Origin: Sorghum bicolor
Lineage: Eukaryota; Streptophyta; Magnoliopsida; Poales; Poaceae
Assembly: GCF_000003195.3 (NCBI RefSeq)
Contig: NC_012871.2
Location: 44,124,434-44,188,433 of the forward strand
Direction: 5' to 3'
DNA: 64,000 nucleotides
Shown: one piece after another, positions 9,996 through 20,572 of the stretch
How positions within the stretch are numbered: position 1 is the first letter of the stretch
How the letters are laid out: each line of letters starts with the position of its first letter
Translations under genes and position numbers: made by a program
Notes under the pieces: generated by a model
Database searches by the model: none
Seen by the model: only the letters and a program-made list of their open reading frames with translations
Told to the model about the DNA's origin: nothing

Positions 9996-10205
9996 CCCTC
10001 ACCATGTTCCTCCTAGATTCACTAAGGCTACTGCAGCCATGTCTTCCCCTGGTGCAAACCCTCACCATGTTCCTCCTAGATTCACTAAGGCTAGTGCAGC
10101 CATATATGCAAACCCTCAACATAGTACTCCTAGACAGCCTAGTGCAGCCATCTCTTCTCTTGGAGCAAACACTCAACAAAGTACTCTTAGACCCACTGCC
10201 ATTAT
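9996..10205 (+). repeat. Coding tandem repeat in the Ptta gene, interrupted by the Tat element
   Basis: A unit of about 50-60 bp beginning CAAACCCTCACCATG and ending near GTGCAGCCAT recurs about four times with decreasing identity. The two leftmost copies are nearly identical. It encodes variants of ANPHHVPPRFTKASAA. The Tat LTR ends inside the first visible copy. Confidence 0.75.
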
Positions 10206-12368
10206 ATCTCAGGAACCTACTCCCACAAATAGTGTTACCCAAGCAGCTCATACGGACACCTCGCCAGGGGCGCGGAGTTCTAGGCAAAGCAATGACTTGA
10301 ATGAGTCAGCTGACCACTTTGATGCTGCTACTTCAGAGGGTAATGTGAATGAAGGAGAACCAGATGCTGACTTAATTCCAGGTAAACACTAAATGTTACA
10401 AGCATTGTTGTGTCCATTTAATATGTACATTTGTTATTCCTATATTAACACAATGTTATTATTATTTGTCAATGTAGCGCCCAAAAAGATTGTCCGCAAG
10501 AAAACCATGGGTCATGGTTTGGAGAAGATGCTTAATAGGGGAAATCGGTTGGCTATCCACGTCGCTGAAGGGAAGAAAAGGCCAGAGGTCCCAATTCAAG
10601 CAGCGAAGCTAGCATCAGAAACTGGTGTGGCCCTTAGAGACAAACTACCTATCTACAAATCATGGAAGAGTTATGATAATGAAGCAGGGCAGGCAGAAGT
10701 AGGAAAAGTGCTTGCTAGAGTTGCGGTGAGACAAATATTGAACTCATAATAATTTCTAGCATTAATCTACTACCATATGATATAATTGTTTCTAATAAAT
10801 CATTTGTGTGCCTATAGTCAAGGTTGGATGTCGATACTAAAAATGAGGGGCCAAGCAAAGATGCCTGCACAGATATCATAAAGTGGGGAGTGAGGCAGAT
10901 GAGGTATAACCTGAAAAGGAAGTATTTCGACGAGTCACTAACCAAAGAACAGTTGTTGGCCATCCAACCTCCACCTAAAGTGAAGAAAGAGGATTGGACC
11001 GAGCTGGTAGAGTATTGGTGTGACCCAAAGAATCAGGTCAATAACTACATTTTCTGCTTTTGTTACTATGCAATGCAAACTGATATATAATGCCAACATA
11101 GCATGTGAATGAAAAATCTGTATTGCATTTTTGCTGTAGGAAAACTCTGCCAAGAATAAAGCAAACCGAGCCAATGTACAGCTTCACCAAAGGACTGGAG
11201 CTAGGTCCTATATAGCCCATCGTTACAGCCTGGTATGTATATTACCATGTGCTACTGAAATGTAAACTTACCATGTGCTGCAATTACTTCTGAGATGAGC
11301 TGTTAAGTCAAGAAATTAATAAGTTCAATATCTCTATGGTGTGAATGAGTGTTATTGACTATTGGTTTCAGCAGATACTGAACTTATGCCAATACGAAAG
11401 CTGTGATATGTCATGAAATGAATAACTGCAATATATCTTTGCATTTTATTGAGTATCTGATTCTGAAAATTGCCATCTGATTTCTGAGATTAGCTTTAAT
11501 GTTCATATTTTGTGCCCTGTGCTAAGTGAGGTATATACAATAGGTGCTTATGCTCCATTTCTTTTACTCAAAGCATCTATAACACAAAATAGTAGTACAA
11601 TTGTTTAGTACTTGGGTTTGCTTAGGCCATGTTAAGAGTCTAAACCTGTCCAGGCAGCATTGATGCATGTTCTTGTGTATTCTTTTTTCTTAAACTGTGA
11701 GTCATGTTTTGACTATGTTGTATTGCAGTTGGCATGTAACAATAATACTAGGCAAATCTTATATCCCAAATTTTTTACATGTCTCAGAGGACTAAGTACA
11801 ACAACATGGAGCCAGATGCAGTTGAGTTCTTTGGGGAATGTATGAATAGTCCCCGAAATGGTCGCACTCCACTTGCAAATGAAATATATGTAAGTTACAT
11901 GCACTGCACTCAAGTAAATGCCTGGTTCAACACTTTCTATGGCCTTTTACTAATTACATTCATTTTATGCAGGAACGAATGGTTGCAGAGAAGGATAGAG
12001 AGCTAGAAGAAGGAGAAGCACAAAAGTCACCCTCCAAGATTGTTGCTGATAGTCTCAGCCAGATCAGCCGCTCAAACACCTTCCTTCCAAACATGGGTGT
12101 CCCAAAAACTTCCAAGACTGGTCGGTCCACATCGATGGCTGCACAAGCATGCATGCAAGCTCAGTTTGAGGAAAAACTCCAAGCTGAAAGAGAGGAAGCT
12201 GCTAGGAAGCAAGAAGAGTTGCAAGCACAACTTCAAGCTCAACAGGCTGCACTTGAAGAAAACAAAAGTTTGCTGCGTGAGACCCAAGAGGAAGTGAAGG
12301 GGATGCATAGCAAGTTTGAAGAGACCAATGCGATGCTACGAGCTCTCCTGAAACTTCAAAAAGATTGA
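9996..12368 (+). CDS. Plant transposase, Ptta/En/Spm family (Transposase_24 type), 3' exons
   Basis: Six exons join in one frame through GT-AG introns: <9996-10381, 10478-10725, 10818-11036, 11140-11232, 11788-11889 and 11973-12368 (stop TGA). The 5' part is cut off by the Tat insertion. The conserved family region runs through KKIVRKKTMGHGLEKM, LPIYKSWKSYDNEAG, KEDWTELVEYWCDPKNQ and ENSAKNKANRANVQLHQRTG, as in CACTA-associated Ptta proteins. The C-terminal exon ends in a long coiled coil (FEEKLQAEREEAARKQEELQ onward to KLQKD). I see no stop or frame break in the exons shown, so the interruption looks recent. These proteins are thought to bind DNA or assist transposition; this one has no visible catalytic triad. 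The fourth intron (11233-11787) is the longest at 555 bp; its acceptor could also be 11728, but only 11787 keeps the family-like frame. Confidence 0.85.
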
Positions 12369-12568
12369 GGTAGGGATGCATACCTCAAACTGAGGATGAT
12401 GCCTTTGCTTCATGTTTTCCTACCTTGCTAGAACAAATGTGTGGTTAGAACTTTGTCAGAACTATGTCCAATCTATTTGCATGCTTCAAACCTTTGTGTT
12501 GGAACCTTTGTATGTTTGTACCTCTGTTGTGAAACTTGGAACTATGTGCAATCTGTTTGCAGCAGTCT

Positions 12569-12716
12569 GATGGAACCAGTAGTGTGCTGGATTTGTGTAT
12601 GACTTGTGATGTTATGTGATGCAACCAGAAGTGTGCTACAATTGTGTATGACTTCTTATGATATGTGATGGAACCAGCAGTTGGCTGGAATTGTGAATGA
12701 CTTCTGATGAGAATGT
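12569..12716 (+). repeat. Three tandem 49-bp repeats in the CACTA 3' UTR
   Basis: Copies start at 12569, 12618 and 12667, each beginning GATGGAACCAG or GATGCAACCAG and containing TTGTGTATGACTT or TTGTGAATGACTT. They lie after the transposase stop and before the subterminal block. Confidence 0.7.
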
Positions 12717-12769
12717 TGTGTATGTTGGCTTGCCTATGTATTGTATGATTATGTCAGCCAACATGAGAG

Positions 12770-13265
12770 CTCAGTGTGTCGTCACTGTTTGTGGGAGGCA
12801 CTTTCGTCAAATAAATATTTGACAATATGTGATGCCATAAAATCGTCATAAAAAGTGTACAGTTACCGTATTAAACAAGACAAAACCAAGACGTCACATT
12901 ATCTACGGACTCAAATAAGACGGTTTTTAGACTTATATATGACGGTCCAGAGTCATCACAAAACATACCCAAAACAGCCCCCCACGGCCCATTACAACTT
13001 TATATGACGCGTTGACTAAACAATATGTGACAGGAACCACCGTCATATATAGTAATAACATGTGACACAACAACGAAACCGTCACAAAAGATATTGACAA
13101 TATGTGACGGTGCACTTAAGTATCGTCACAAGGTACATAATGTGACGGTCGTTATATGACGACCCTTATGACGCTGCATTTTCGTCGTAATGCTCTTTTT
13201 ATGACCAAATTTGTACTACACATGACAGTTTCTTTTTGTCATACAAAGCCAAAATTTTTGTAGTG
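12770..13265. repeat. CACTA subterminal repeat block
   Basis: Short motifs around TGTGACGGT, CCGTCATAT and CGTCACA occur in both orientations about every 20-50 bp up to the terminus. In En/Spm-type elements such subterminal arrays are the binding sites of the TnpA-type protein and are needed for excision. Confidence 0.8.
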
Positions 13266-13407
13266 TGATAACCCCCTGCAGAAACAGATAAACAACAAAA
13301 CTCATGGAATTCTGTCAGATCAAACCCTAATTCTAGGTGTTGGTTGCATATTGGTCCTTTCTCTTGTTTATTTGATAATTAAAATTGATACTTAAGAACC
13401 ATCAACA
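13266..13407 (-). repeat. LTR fragment of a C/E-family retrotransposon (element A)
   Basis: This matches the U3 ends of the LTRs at 24219-25451 and 30950-32182: TGATAACCCCCTGCAGAAA at one end, TACTTAAGAACCATCAACA at the other. On the minus strand it begins TGTTGATGG. The rest of the LTR is displaced by the CACTA insertion. The base pairs right of 13407 lack the AAGCTTGGGGGAGT polypurine tract seen in C and E, so A is a relative, not a third copy. Confidence 0.75.
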
Positions 13408-13849
13408 CGGTGTTCTGGTTAGAGAGCTGCCTATTGATGGAGTTAACCGAGGACTGGAGCTCTATGATGATCTTGTCTAGCCTACGAACGTCCTCATCAA
13501 CATCTGCTATAGTCTTGCGGCGCTTAGGAGGTGTCTCGAGAGCGTTGAGGGCGTGCTTTGGTGCTGTCTTCGAAGGGATGAAGCGAACTTTGGCTGCTCT
13601 AACCCTCTCGAAGTAAGGTCTCTCCTCCTCTGTAGTGTAGCGGATGCTGCTGATCTCGCCGCTCCGGTTGGTCTTGACTCCAACGACCCGCTCATTGGGC
13701 CTGGGTGGTAGGATCCTCGTGCCGGCTGGCACCTTGACGGTGGCCTCCTTCTTGGCTGACGGCCCCTTGAGAAGTAGGGGCCGCGGCAGTGTGGTGAGAA
13801 CTGGTTGGGCATAGAAGGATTGGGTGGAGCTGTGCTGGCGTGATGGCAT
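13379..13849 (-). CDS. Unrecognised basic ORF ending inside the LTR of element A
   Basis: A 156-residue frame from ATG (13849) to a stop 29 bp inside the LTR fragment. I do not recognise the family. It is Arg/Lys-rich and Pro-rich at the start (LPRPLLLKGPSAKKEATVKV, RILPPRPNERVVGVKTN), has a basic SKTAPKHALNALETPPKRRK patch and ends in a short heptad-like stretch (DVRRLDKIIIELQSSVNSIN). It is GC-rich compared with its neighbours. The position just upstream of a 3' LTR suggests a 3' accessory ORF of element A; a captured host fragment is the alternative. Its upstream side is cut by element B. Confidence 0.45.
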   Translation of the reverse strand: MPSRQHSSTQSFYAQPVLTTLPRPLLLKGPSAKKEATVKVPAGTRILPPRPNERVVGVKTNRSGEISSIRYTTEEERPYFERVRAAKVRFIPSKTAPKHALNALETPPKRRKTIADVDEDVRRLDKIIIELQSSVNSINRQLSNQNTVLMVLKYQF

Positions 13850-13871
13850 GGCAAAAGCTTCATTACTTTTT

Positions 13872-14712
13872 AATCACAAAAGCTATGAAGGCCCATGAGG
13901 ACTTATTGGAAAGCCTGTCGAGTCTATTTTCCAATGAATCTAGTGGCGACCAATTTGGACACTCCATATTGCCTGCAGAGCAGAATTAGTACAGACTTCT
14001 CAGAAGGTCAACAGTCTGTCGTGACAGAATGTTGGTACAACTTGCCATGCAAAACTGTACCAATCTACAACGTTTCGTGGTGCATGGCATACATTTCTGG
14101 AAAGCTCTTGGAGTCTAGTTTCACATCCAAGAAATGGTTCACCATTTGGACTTCCCAATAAAAAGTTATGGTCAGTTTATTGGAAACTGCTCTGGAGGCC
14201 AACAGTCACGCGAAGCCAGTTCGGGAATCCATTCCGAGGGGACCTTTCACATTGCCTTCCCTCAGAAACTCTATTTCGTTTTCACACCTATCTAGGAGGA
14301 TTGTTGCTAGTATAAATATCCCCTACCTCTAAGCTATCAGCAACCTTTGATCATTTGATAAACTACATGATATTATAGCCGTGCTGCTGAGTGCCTTACT
14401 CAACCTTTGTTCTTCCTTGTTCTTCATGGACTTGTGAAGTGAATCCTCTGGGTTCCCCTACTTCATGCTCTATGGCTTCCATTCGGCTGCGCCGTATTGT
14501 GTGGATTAGTTCCGGATTGTGGTTTTGCGGTCGTTCGGAGATCGAGTCGAAGTCTTCACGGTTTCGGTGCCTCTCTCCCCGTCGCTTGGTCGCGTCCAAC
14601 CTTTGTCAGGTATAAAGCTAGTTATCCGCTGTTCGCAGCAAGTTATCCTTGTTCTTTTGATCTACTATCGTGAAGATCGGGCCACCCTCGTATCGATTAA
14701 TATCGGTAACCT
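13872..14712 (+). repeat. 5' LTR of element B (5'-truncated)
   Basis: It aligns by eye with 17290-18135 through many shared blocks, for example GAGGCCAACAGTCAC, TCATTTGATAAACTACATGA and GTGCCTTACTCAACCTTTGTTC, with frequent point differences and small gaps. A TATA box (TATAAATATC) lies at 14311. The 3' boundary is approximate. Confidence 0.75.
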
Positions 14713-15239
14713 ATCAATTACCATATATGAGTTTATCGCGACGGAGGAGACCGGGGCCGAGGGGAGACAGGGGCTAGGCGCCCGCCCTCATCATCAGGGC
14801 GCCCGCCCTGTGCCTGGCTCCTTTGTGGGGCCGCCTCCTCGAGCATGCTTCTAGATGCAAAATTTGTTCGAAAAATATATACGTGGTCCAAAAACGTCAG
14901 ATTAAAAAGGTCGGGCTCTAATTCTCCATGAGAAGGTAAAAATGGATCACGTCTATTTCTTCTAATTCTTTATTGGGAAGGGAAAGTTCTAAACTACTCT
15001 AAGCACCCTTCAACTCCAAATGGCACTTAGACCTAATCTAGTCTTGACGATGTCCAACAATCCTTTGAAAACCGAAATGATTTCCACCATCAAGTAGGCA
15101 CGAACATACGAGTCCATCGATCACCATTACCACGACCTAACTCAAATCATTTGCCACAACAAAACACACGTTAGTCATTGTAATCAACATTGTCATTAAA
15201 CACCAAAACTCATTAGGGGCCTAGATGCTTTCATGCTCT
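14713..15239. other. Internal leader of element B with a GC-rich repeat pair; no gene
   Basis: At 14780-14830 two copies of a GGCGCCCGCCCT motif are separated by 11-12 bases. The same paired motif occurs in the LTRs of C and E, so this is either a fragment of that family or a shared LTR module. The rest (14870-15239) shows no recognisable coding sequence. Confidence 0.5.
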
Positions 15240-17122
15240 AATCAATGAGTTGACAAAGAAAGAAGTGTCTTTTAAATGGGGAGAAGCATAAGAGAAGGCA
15301 TTTGAAGAATTGAAAATGAAGTTGACAACAACCCCACTTCTTGCACTTTCAATTTTTGGTAAGACATTTGAAATTGAATGTGATGCAAGTGGTGTGGGAA
15401 TTGGTGGCATGCTCATGCAAAAGGAGGCTGATTGCATACTTGAGTGAAAAGCTAAGTGGGCCAACTCTAAATGACTCAATTTATGATAAAGAATTATATG
15501 CTCTTGTTAGGAGTTTGGAAACTTGGCAACACTACCTTTTGCCTCAAGAATTTGTGATACATTCAAACCATGAATCTTTAAAACATATTAAAGGTCAACT
15601 AAAACTGAATTGAAGACATGCAAGATGGAGTGAATTCATTGAGTCTTTTCCTTATGTTGTCAAGTACAAGAAATGGAAGGATAATGTTGTAGTTGATGCT
15701 TTGTCTCGACGTCATACTTTACTTTCACAACTTGATACTAAAATTCTTGGATTAGAAAGTATAAAAGAATTATATGCCATTGATTCATATTTTGCTGAAC
15801 CATATTCCAAGTGTTGTGGTGGTAAGGGATGGGAAAAATTCCATTTACATGATGGTTTTTTTGAGCTAATAAACTCTGCATTCTAGATTGCTCTGTTCGC
15901 ATTTTGCTAGTGTAGGAAGCTCATGTGGGAGGACTTATGGGCCATTTTGGTGCAAAGAAAACAGAACAAGTGCTGGCTGACCATTTCTTTTGGCCTAAGA
16001 TGAGAAGAGATGTGGAGAGGCATGTTCTTTGCTATGAAACCTACCACAAAGCTAAGTCCCATTTGAACCCACATGGTATATATACTCCTCTACCTATTCC
16101 TAGTGTACCTTGGGAAGATATTTCTATGTACATTGTTCTTGGTTTACCTCGAACTAAGAGGGGAAGGGCTTCTGTATTTGTTGTGGTTGACAGGATTAGC
16201 AAAATGGCACACTTTATTCCCTGTCATAAGAGCGATGATGCTTCACACATTGCTAAATTTTTTTAGAGAAATTGTGCGTCTACATGGAGTGCCATGTACC
16301 ATCGTGTCTGATCAAAGACACTAAGTTTTTAAGCTACTTTTGGAAAACCTTGTGGGGAAAACTAGGAACAAGGCTGCTATTCTCCACAACATGTCATCTT
16401 CAAACTGATGGACAAACCAAAGTTGTGAACCGCACACTGTCAACATTACTGCGAGCTGTCTTGAAGAAGAATCTAAAATTGTGGGAATAAAGCTTGCCTC
16501 ATGTGGAGTTTGCATACAACAGGGCGGTTCATTCGACCATAAATTTTTGTCCATTTAAGATTGTCTATGGGTTCAAACCTACTGCTCCCATCATTCTTTT
16601 GCCATTGCCTATGCAAGAATGTGTGAACTTTGATGCAAGCGAGCAGAATTTATCAAGAAGCTTCATGATCGAGCTAAAGCAAACATTGAGAAGATGACCA
16701 AGCTATATGAGAAGTGTGCCAGCAAGGGTCATAGGAAGATGTTATTTGAACCAGGAGACTTGGCTTGGGTGCACTTACACAAGGATCACTTTCCTAAACA
16801 TTGCAAGAGTAAGCTACAACCTCGAGCTGATGGGCCATTCAAAGTGCTTCGCAAGATCAATGACAATGCATATGAAATTGACCTCCCAAGTACATATGGT
16901 GTGAGTACAAGCTTCAATGTCGCCGATTTATCTCCTTTCTTTGGATTGGAAGAGTTGAGGATGACTCCTTTTCAAGAGGGGGAGGATGATGAGGACATCC
17001 CTGCTATGCATGCTCGTTCAAGTCCAAATGCTACAAATCAAGGTCCACTTACAAGAAGCCGTGCTAAGAAGCTACAAGAGCAGGTGAATTCTTTTCTTAC
17101 TAATTGTAATTTTTACACTTGA
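15240..17122 (+). pseudogene. Broken pol of element B: RT end, RNase H, integrase, C-terminal domain
   Basis: Pieces in several frames align in order: RT end and RNase H ([20 protein letters not shown], 15320-15400; [15 protein letters not shown]), integrase finger ([18 protein letters not shown], 15925 on), integrase core ([20 protein letters not shown]) and the C-terminal region (16694-17122). Key residues are lost. The first catalytic Asp of the core is replaced ([10 protein letters not shown]), the Glu of the DDE triad is Lys ([11 protein letters not shown]), and the second finger Cys pair is disturbed (CYETYHKAK). Several frameshifts and a TAA after LKLWE (near 16489) add to this. It cannot be functional. 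Confidence 0.85.
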
Positions 17123-17191
17123 ATGTTATACTACCTAAGTGCTCTACATTGGTTGTACTTAGGAATATACTTGAAGCGAAGGAAGAGAAAC

Positions 17192-18135
17192 TGATATAGA
17201 ATTGCGACATTAGAAAAATAACACGCATGAATGTTTGGACGTCTGAAAGTGGTTACATGAATGTTTGGACATCAGAAAGAAGCAGTTATAACTCTCAACT
17301 CCTTGAAGCTTTGGAGGCCCATGAGGACATTTGGAAAGCTCATCAAGTCCACTTTCCAATGCCACAATCCACACCTCATTTGGACGTCACAATCAAGAGT
17401 TATGTTTGGATTAGTCAAGACTGCTTAGAAGGTTAATAGTGTATTGTGACAGAATGTTAGTTCAACTTGCCGTGCAAAATTGTACCAATCTACAATGTTT
17501 TGTGGTGCAGGGAATATGTTGCAATAAAGCACATAGAGTCTAGTTTCACACCCAAGAAAGGGTTCATCATTAGGACTTTCCAATGAGGAGTTATGGTCAG
17601 TTTATTGGAAACTACTCTGGGAGGCCAACAGTCACACGAAACCACTTCGAGAATCCATTCCGAGGGGGCCCCTTCACACTGCCTTCCTTCAGAAACTCCA
17701 TTTTATTTTCATACCCACCTAGGAGGGTTGTTCCTAGTATAAATATTCCCTATCTCTAAGCTATTAGAAAACCTTTGATCATTTGATAAACTACATGATA
17801 TTGCAGCCGCACTGCTGAGTGCCTTACTCAACCTTTGTTCTTCCTTGTTCTTCTTGGACTTGTGAAGTGAATCCTCTAGGTTCCCCTAGTCTGTGCTATT
17901 TCAATTACCATTTAGCCACACCGTTTTGTGTGGATTAGCTCTAGATTATGGTTCTATTGTTGTTTGATGATTGAGTTAAAGTCTTCATGGTTTTGGTGCC
18001 TCTCTCCTCATCGCTTGGTCGCATCCAACCTTTGTGAGGTATAAATCTAGTAAACCACTATTCGTAGCAAGTTATCTTAGTTCTTTCAATCTACTATCAT
18101 GAAGATCGGACCACCCTCATGCCTATTTATATCGG
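17192..18135 (+). repeat. 3' LTR of element B, cut by element D
   Basis: It begins TGATATAGAATTGCG just after a purine tract (GAAGCGAAGGAAGAGAAA, 17173-17190). Near its start a 29-30 bp unit beginning ATGAATGTTTGGAC is duplicated in tandem (17227-17280). A TATA box (TATAAATATTC) lies at 17738. The end is lost at the D insertion. Confidence 0.72.
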
Positions 18136-18640
18136 TGTTGATGGTCACTATTGCTCATTTTTAACCATAAACTATTGCTTGATATGACATGATATGAACC
18201 ACAAAGCATAGTTATAGGGGTTTATCCTAACGAGTTGCATGAGTTGTGTTATGATCACTTGTCTTGCATGATATTCAATATTTCACCATATAAAAGTATC
18301 TCAAGGGAAGGTCTGAGTACGCCATTGTAGAGAGCTCATCAAAATGATCGAGACATACATATCATTTACTATATTTGGAGAACAGGAGAGCAAGTCTTCG
18401 ATGGATATGACTTGGAAGACTCAAAGACCCTCAAACCATCATCATCAGAAGACCAGGGACTAAACTAATAAGATTCCATAGTTCTGTGAAATAATATTTT
18501 CCAAGGATTTATCCAGAAGTTGGGAAAGGAAAGAATCCATCCACGACACAACTCATTGTGTAAACAGATCGGAACGTGGCACTAGAAGGACGTGGAAGAC
18601 ACTAGAAGGCATAGGAACAAAGCGGAGGCTCAGTGGCTAC

Positions 18641-18666
18641 CATGTGGGGCCGATCGGCCCCACATG
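18641..18666. repeat. 26-bp perfect palindrome in the D LTR
   Basis: The half-site is CATGTGGGGCCGA, followed at once by its exact reverse complement with no spacer. It lies about 135 bp upstream of the TATA box. Confidence 0.9.
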
Positions 18667-18914
18667 CTAGGCCAGCCGGTCTAGGCCCACTACTAGGTGT
18701 GTCCCCCTTCGCATGATGGCCTCTAACCAACCTCTACAATGCATCTCAACCATTGTTTTAAGTTAGTTTGATCTGAGGTCTGTGATTCACCCCACTAGGC
18801 TATATATAGCAGGGCCAGACCACCCTTAGGCATCTCCTTCTGATAATTCATCTCCAGAGCAAAAGCTAGGGTTTCACCCCTCATCCAAGTATAAGTAGAG
18901 GTCCCTCTAGATGA

Positions 18915-18980
18915 TCGTCTAGTTCTAGTTTTTCTAGTTCATCTTCTAGTTCTAGTTCTAGTTCATCTAGTTATAAACTA
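18915..18980 (+). repeat. TTCTAG/TCATCTAG simple repeat in the D LTR
   Basis: About nine hexamer-like units of TTCTAG or close variants in 66 bp, between the TATA box and the U5 blocks, so probably transcribed. Confidence 0.7.
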
Positions 18981-19647
18981 GATAAGAGGAAGAGAGAAGA
19001 GGAGAGATCCGAGGAGCCGGATCTATCGGATCTTCCTCAACATTATACATTTGCAGTAGCCGGTTCATCTTTGGGCAATCTCTAGGTTCTTTAATTTTAT
19101 AATTCTTGAGTTCTTCATTTAATTTTCATAATTTACTTTTAAGTTATTTAATCGATTCCCACTTGCATCAAGTGCTCTAGCTCTTTGATATGCTAAAGTA
19201 GTAATTAATAGGTTAAGCGTGGCGCTTAGTCTTGCAATTACCTAGAATTACACCCAATCCAGTAGATTGTTGTGGTAGCCCCAAGATCATGATAGTCCTG
19301 ACATTCGACGTATCCCACCACATTCAGATCGGTGTTTATACGACCATAGTCAGAACTTCCTAGCCCCCTTCTCATCCCTTTTTGTGGTTTGTGTTCTGAT
19401 GTCCTAAAATAAGTAACCCTAAAGTAAACCCTGATTCCTAGATTAATCTATATGACTCTTAGGAAAATTCCTCTCTCCCTACAAAATCATATATATAGTT
19501 ATCCTTGGGCAATCTAAACCTCAACTAGTACACTTCGTGTTCCTCGTGGAAAACCGATACCTTGGAATACTCCCGGGTGAAAGCTACATCGATATCCATG
19601 CACTTGCGGATTTTTCTGTTTGTGTTTAAAATACCCAATAAGCTTTC

Positions 19648-19666
19648 TGGCATCGTTGCTGGGGAA
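19648..19666 (+). other. Primer-binding site of element D, two mismatches to its relatives
   Basis: The site reads TGGCATCGTTGCTGGGGAA. The same site in C is TGGCGCCGTTGCTGGGGAA. Both changes turn GC into AT at the CpG-containing bases, so D is probably no longer primed efficiently. Confidence 0.7.
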
Positions 19667-19764
19667 TGGTAGCTATTCTAGAATCAAACCAAGTTCATTT
19701 GAGTTTTCTTTTTCATTTATCACCTTTTTATTTTATCATTTTTTCCAACAATAACCCAAATTCC

Positions 19765-20572
19765 ATGCCAATCTATCAATGTGCTACACCCATGAGCACA
19801 AGCTTAGAGCAACCAGAGTCCATGATTCTCATATCTAGCTATGAGTTGCGCCCATGTTTGGTTGCAATAGGTCAAAACCAACCCTTTTCCATAGCCAAGG
19901 TCCTATCTTCTAATCAAGAAGGTAATGAACCCAATGTCCTATCTTCCAATCAAGAAGGTAATGAACTTTTGGCTACACTAAGGGAATCTTACAATCTTCT
20001 TATAAAGTTAGGTTTAGATCTAGCCTCACAAGACCCTGTTCCTCTCTAATATTTTTATACGGGTCTTGATAATATCACCTTTGGAGGAGTTTTACTTTCT
20101 TTGTCCATTAGTAAAGCAAGGTTTGTCCTTATTAGTAGACATAATCCTTGCAGTAGCCTTCATGATGAACTCCTAGAGGTAAAGAAGGAATCATCCCCCA
20201 AACGAGGAGAGGAAGTTTCCATAGTCACATTACAAATATTTTAATTCTATGATTTGGCTATCCATCCCAAACTAGTTGTACTCCAAACTCCTCTAAGGGA
20301 AGAAGAAATTCTACCCTAGCCTTTTTCAATGATGATTTTGGGAGGAGCGTAAACTTCCTGCTTCATAAGAGATATTTTAGTGCATATAGTTTGAATCTTC
20401 TCAAGAAGGGATCTCTTAGAAAGTGTTCCAAATCCAATCGCCTTGAAGGATATTTAGGAAGAGTGAAGGATGGCAAGTCTAGTGATGCCATAGTAGGAGA
20501 GCAGAACTACATAGAAGACAATCCTATCCTCTTCACTTCTAAGCCCACACTAGATGACTTCTACGAACCCAC
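19765..20572 (+). pseudogene. Gag-derived ORF of element D, broken and interrupted by C
   Basis: From ATG at 19765 the frame runs 95 codons (MPIYQCATPMSTSLEQPES) to 20049 and stops. Related sequence continues in other frames to 20572 (GSLRKCSKSNRLEGYLG near 20405). The middle, CLVAIGQNQPFSIAKVLSSN, is nearly the same as in the ORF of element E. An 11-residue unit (VLSSNQEGNE) is duplicated at about 19910-19970. There is no recognisable capsid core. Confidence 0.65.

Larger units (their letters stand above)
9996..13265 (+). mobile_element. CACTA (En/Spm-type) DNA transposon, 3' part
   Basis: The right end reads TTTTTGTAGTG, the complement of a CACTACAAAAA terminus, and is followed by TGATAACC. 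In uninterrupted copies of the flanking LTR elsewhere in the window the same place reads TCCTGATAACC, so a 3-bp TGA duplication is plausible. The element carries a Ptta-type gene, a 49-bp tandem repeat in its 3' UTR and a dense block of subterminal repeats. The 5' half lies beyond the Tat element and off the window. Confidence 0.88.
13872..18135 (+). mobile_element. Old, internally deleted chromovirus-like Ty3/gypsy element B
   Basis: Two diverged LTR copies (13872-14712 and 17192-18135) flank a broken internal region of about 2.5 kb. Gag, protease and most of the reverse transcriptase are missing; only the RT end, RNase H, integrase and C-terminal region remain. The 5' LTR lacks its first about 90 bases relative to the 3' copy, and the 3' LTR is cut by element D at 18136. 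The C-terminal phrase DNAYEIDLPSTYGV and the downstream FNVADLSPF and TRSRAKKLQEQVN motifs are typical of CRM/Reina-like chromoviruses, so a CRM-like origin is possible but not shown. Confidence 0.75.
18136..19640 (+). repeat. 5' LTR of element D
   Basis: It starts TGTTGATGGTCACTATT and ends near CCCAATA, seven bases before the primer site. It has a TATA box (TATATATAGC, 18801), a 26-bp perfect palindrome (18641-18666), a TTCTAG-rich simple repeat (18915-18980) and the two U5 blocks shared with C, E and F: GTTAAGCGTGGCGCTTAG near 19212 and TGCACTTGCGGATTT near 19600. Confidence 0.78.
18136..20572 (+). mobile_element. Retrotransposon D, 5' part (LTR, PBS, start of gag-like ORF)
   Basis: A 1505-bp LTR starting TGTTGATGG is followed by a primer-binding site and a gag-derived ORF that is interrupted by element C. 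Across the C insertion the flanking sequence resumes at 36652 after the duplicated CCCAC, but I cannot identify further D sequence there with confidence. No 3' LTR of D is visible. D interrupts the 3' LTR of element B. Confidence 0.75.

Noticed and set aside
9988..10000. Target duplication of the Tat element
   Set aside because: Only one flank is in the window, so CCCTC cannot be confirmed.
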